Positions 24,050-24,923 of a stretch of 24,923 bases of DNA are shown here, one piece after another. Both the position numbers and the translations under genes were made by a program. The notes beneath the pieces were generated by a model that searched no databases, was not told where the DNA came from, and saw nothing but the letters and a program-made list of their open reading frames with translations. The DNA is from Candidatus Poribacteria bacterium (lineage in GTDB: Bacteria > Abyssobacteria > SURF-5). Each line of letters opens with the position of its first letter. Position 1 is the first letter of the stretch. The stretch is from positions 1 to 24,923 of the forward strand of contig JACRIR010000268.1 in NCBI GenBank assembly GCA_016215705.1, read 5' to 3'.

Positions 24050-24427
24050 AAGACTGTCCCCTGCCGCCAACCCGCCCAGCCCGGCAGAGCCGCAACCCAA
24101 AAAGCTCTCGGAACACGATTGTCGGCCCGCGAAACGCGGGACATGTCACGAGACGAATTGCACGAATCACAAGCTTCTTCTTTATCATTCCCGCGCGAGC
24201 CTGCCCTCGACCTGATCGGGGGGCGGGAATCCATTCTTTTTCCGGTGCCACTCGGACTGCTGTTCCTCTCTTTTAACCAGAAACCAGAAACCCCGTGCGT
24301 TTCGCGCGATGCAGTTTCATTCCGCATTCATCATTCCCTATCAATTCCCATTCCTTCGCTCCAGCCTGCAGTCTCCAGCCTCCGGTCTACTTAACCTCGC
24401 GCTTCGCGCGGCGCATGGCTGACCTTG
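24050..24427. other. Gene-free repeat-rich DNA
   Basis: No gene seen in either strand. It includes a CCCGCG-AAA-CGCGGG hairpin near 24129-24143, an ATTCCCGC...GCGGGAAT repeat (24187-24230), tandem AACCAGAAACCAGAAACC near 24277-24294, and CGCGCTTCGCGCG (24401-24413). Confidence 0.5.
24187..24230. repeat. ATTCCCGC...GCGGGAAT inverted repeat
   Basis: Arms ATTCCCGC (24187-24194) and GCGGGAAT (24223-24230), with a 28-nt interior. This is the form of the TTCCCGC/GCGGGAA dispersed repeats common in bacterial intergenic DNA. Confidence 0.5.
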
Positions 24428-24470
24428 GGAAAATCGGGGACATGATGCCCCATCGTGTCCCCGATTTTCC
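24428..24470. repeat. REP-like palindrome (variant of short subtype)
   Basis: GGAAAATCGGGGACATGATG, CCC, CATCGTGTCCCCGATTTTCC: a 43-nt palindrome with outer arms matching perfectly and one mismatch in the inner stem. It belongs to the same family as 3252-3290 and 9563-9605. Confidence 0.75.
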
Positions 24471-24540
24471 ACCGAAATGTCGATATAGCTGACCGCGCCT
24501 CGCGCGGCCCCCCTTCGCCCTTTCTTCTGTCTCATACAAC

Positions 24541-24923
24541 GCCTCTTCATTCCACAACTTTAGACACTTTAGCTCACTTTAGACACTTCACACTATTCTT
24601 CTCCCTTTCGCCCTTCGCCCCAAGATTCCTATCCGCGTTCATCGGCGGTTCCCATTCCTCTTTGTCGCTTTCTTTATCTTGCTTTCTCCGTGCCCTCCGT
24701 GGCGAATGACTCTTTTTCTTCGTGCCCCTTCGTAATGATTTCGTGGCCTATACCTCTTCTTCTTTTTGCTGCTTCTACTCTTTCTTCGTGTCTCCGTGCC
24801 TTCGTGGTGAATTTCTTTTTCTTCTTTGGCTGCGGCTATGCCCCTTCGTGAACTTCGTGGTTCCTTTCCTCTTTGCTTCCTATAGATGTCTTTGTGGTGA
24901 ATTCTCTTCGAAGATTTCCGGCC
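24541..24923. repeat. Degenerate tandem-like repeats (CTTCGTG type), no gene
   Basis: ACTTTAGACACTT occurs twice (24557-24569, 24576-24588). From about 24690 onwards, units such as CTCCGTGCCCTCCGTGGCGAAT, CTTCGTGTCTCCGTGCC, CTTCGTGGTGAATTTC and CCTTCGTGAACTTCGTGG repeat with many changes, separated by TTTTTCTTCTTT-like runs. Open frames across this stretch are repeat artefacts. Confidence 0.6.

Noticed and set aside
24541-24923. Right-edge repeats as a CRISPR array
   Set aside because: Units vary in length and sequence and there are no distinct spacers.

Overview
The window looks like a chromosomal segment of an uncultured, probably anaerobic bacterium, most likely a metagenome-derived genome. 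The reasons are bacterial ribosome-binding sites, sigma70-type promoters, a four-part ferredoxin-dependent 2-oxoacid oxidoreductase, and intergenic spacers packed with palindromic and boilerplate repeats. I cannot name the phylum from sequence alone. Much of the window is metabolic, and both flanks are accessory DNA with conflict-system genes and mobile-element debris.

Layout. 1-2088: the start of an IS transposase leaving the left edge, then a broken gene that reads as a two-transmembrane protein followed by a prokaryotic YEATS-like (pYEATS) domain, with an IS end between the parts and a frameshift inside the YEATS part, then about 0.7 kb of gene-free DNA. 2089-6290: a phosphotriesterase-family metal hydrolase, a DegT-type PLP aminotransferase and a gamma-glutamylcyclotransferase-like protein on the minus strand, divergent from a Gfo/Idh/MocA oxidoreductase. 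6318-11587: a 1005-residue orphan PAS sensor histidine kinase, an SDR dehydrogenase, and an unfamiliar cupin-tailed protein with a duplicated internal module. The first two are driven by back-to-back TTGACA promoters.

11941-17475: an operon encoding a 2-oxoacid:ferredoxin oxidoreductase. The gamma subunit, a GltD/NfnB-like FAD/NAD(P) module and a ferredoxin (delta) tail are fused in one 787-residue chain, followed by alpha and beta, joined by ATGA overlaps. A branched-chain aminotransferase comes next. Together these suggest amino acid to keto acid to acyl-CoA chemistry, or its reverse, coupled to ferredoxin and NAD(P)H. Two palindromic repeats are carried in frame inside the fused subunit.

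17476-24923: a MITE-like element, a small MNT-type nucleotidyltransferase gene overlapped by a 40-codon ORF, and the most striking locus: a two-gene minus-strand operon of an AAA ATPase and a 1244-residue protein that combines an N-terminal ATPase with winged helix, a NACHT NTPase and a C-terminal formylglycine-generating-enzyme/C-type-lectin fold lacking the catalytic cysteines. Its promoter (TTGACG-17-TATAAT) is surrounded by four copies of an 18-bp near-palindromic motif. This operon is the best candidate for an undescribed NTP-dependent defence or signalling system. The last ~0.9 kb is gene-free repeat DNA.

Across the window, at least seven copies of one palindrome family (outer arms containing CGGGGA and TCCCCG) fall in intergenic spots and inside one gene, showing that this REP-like family has been active here.
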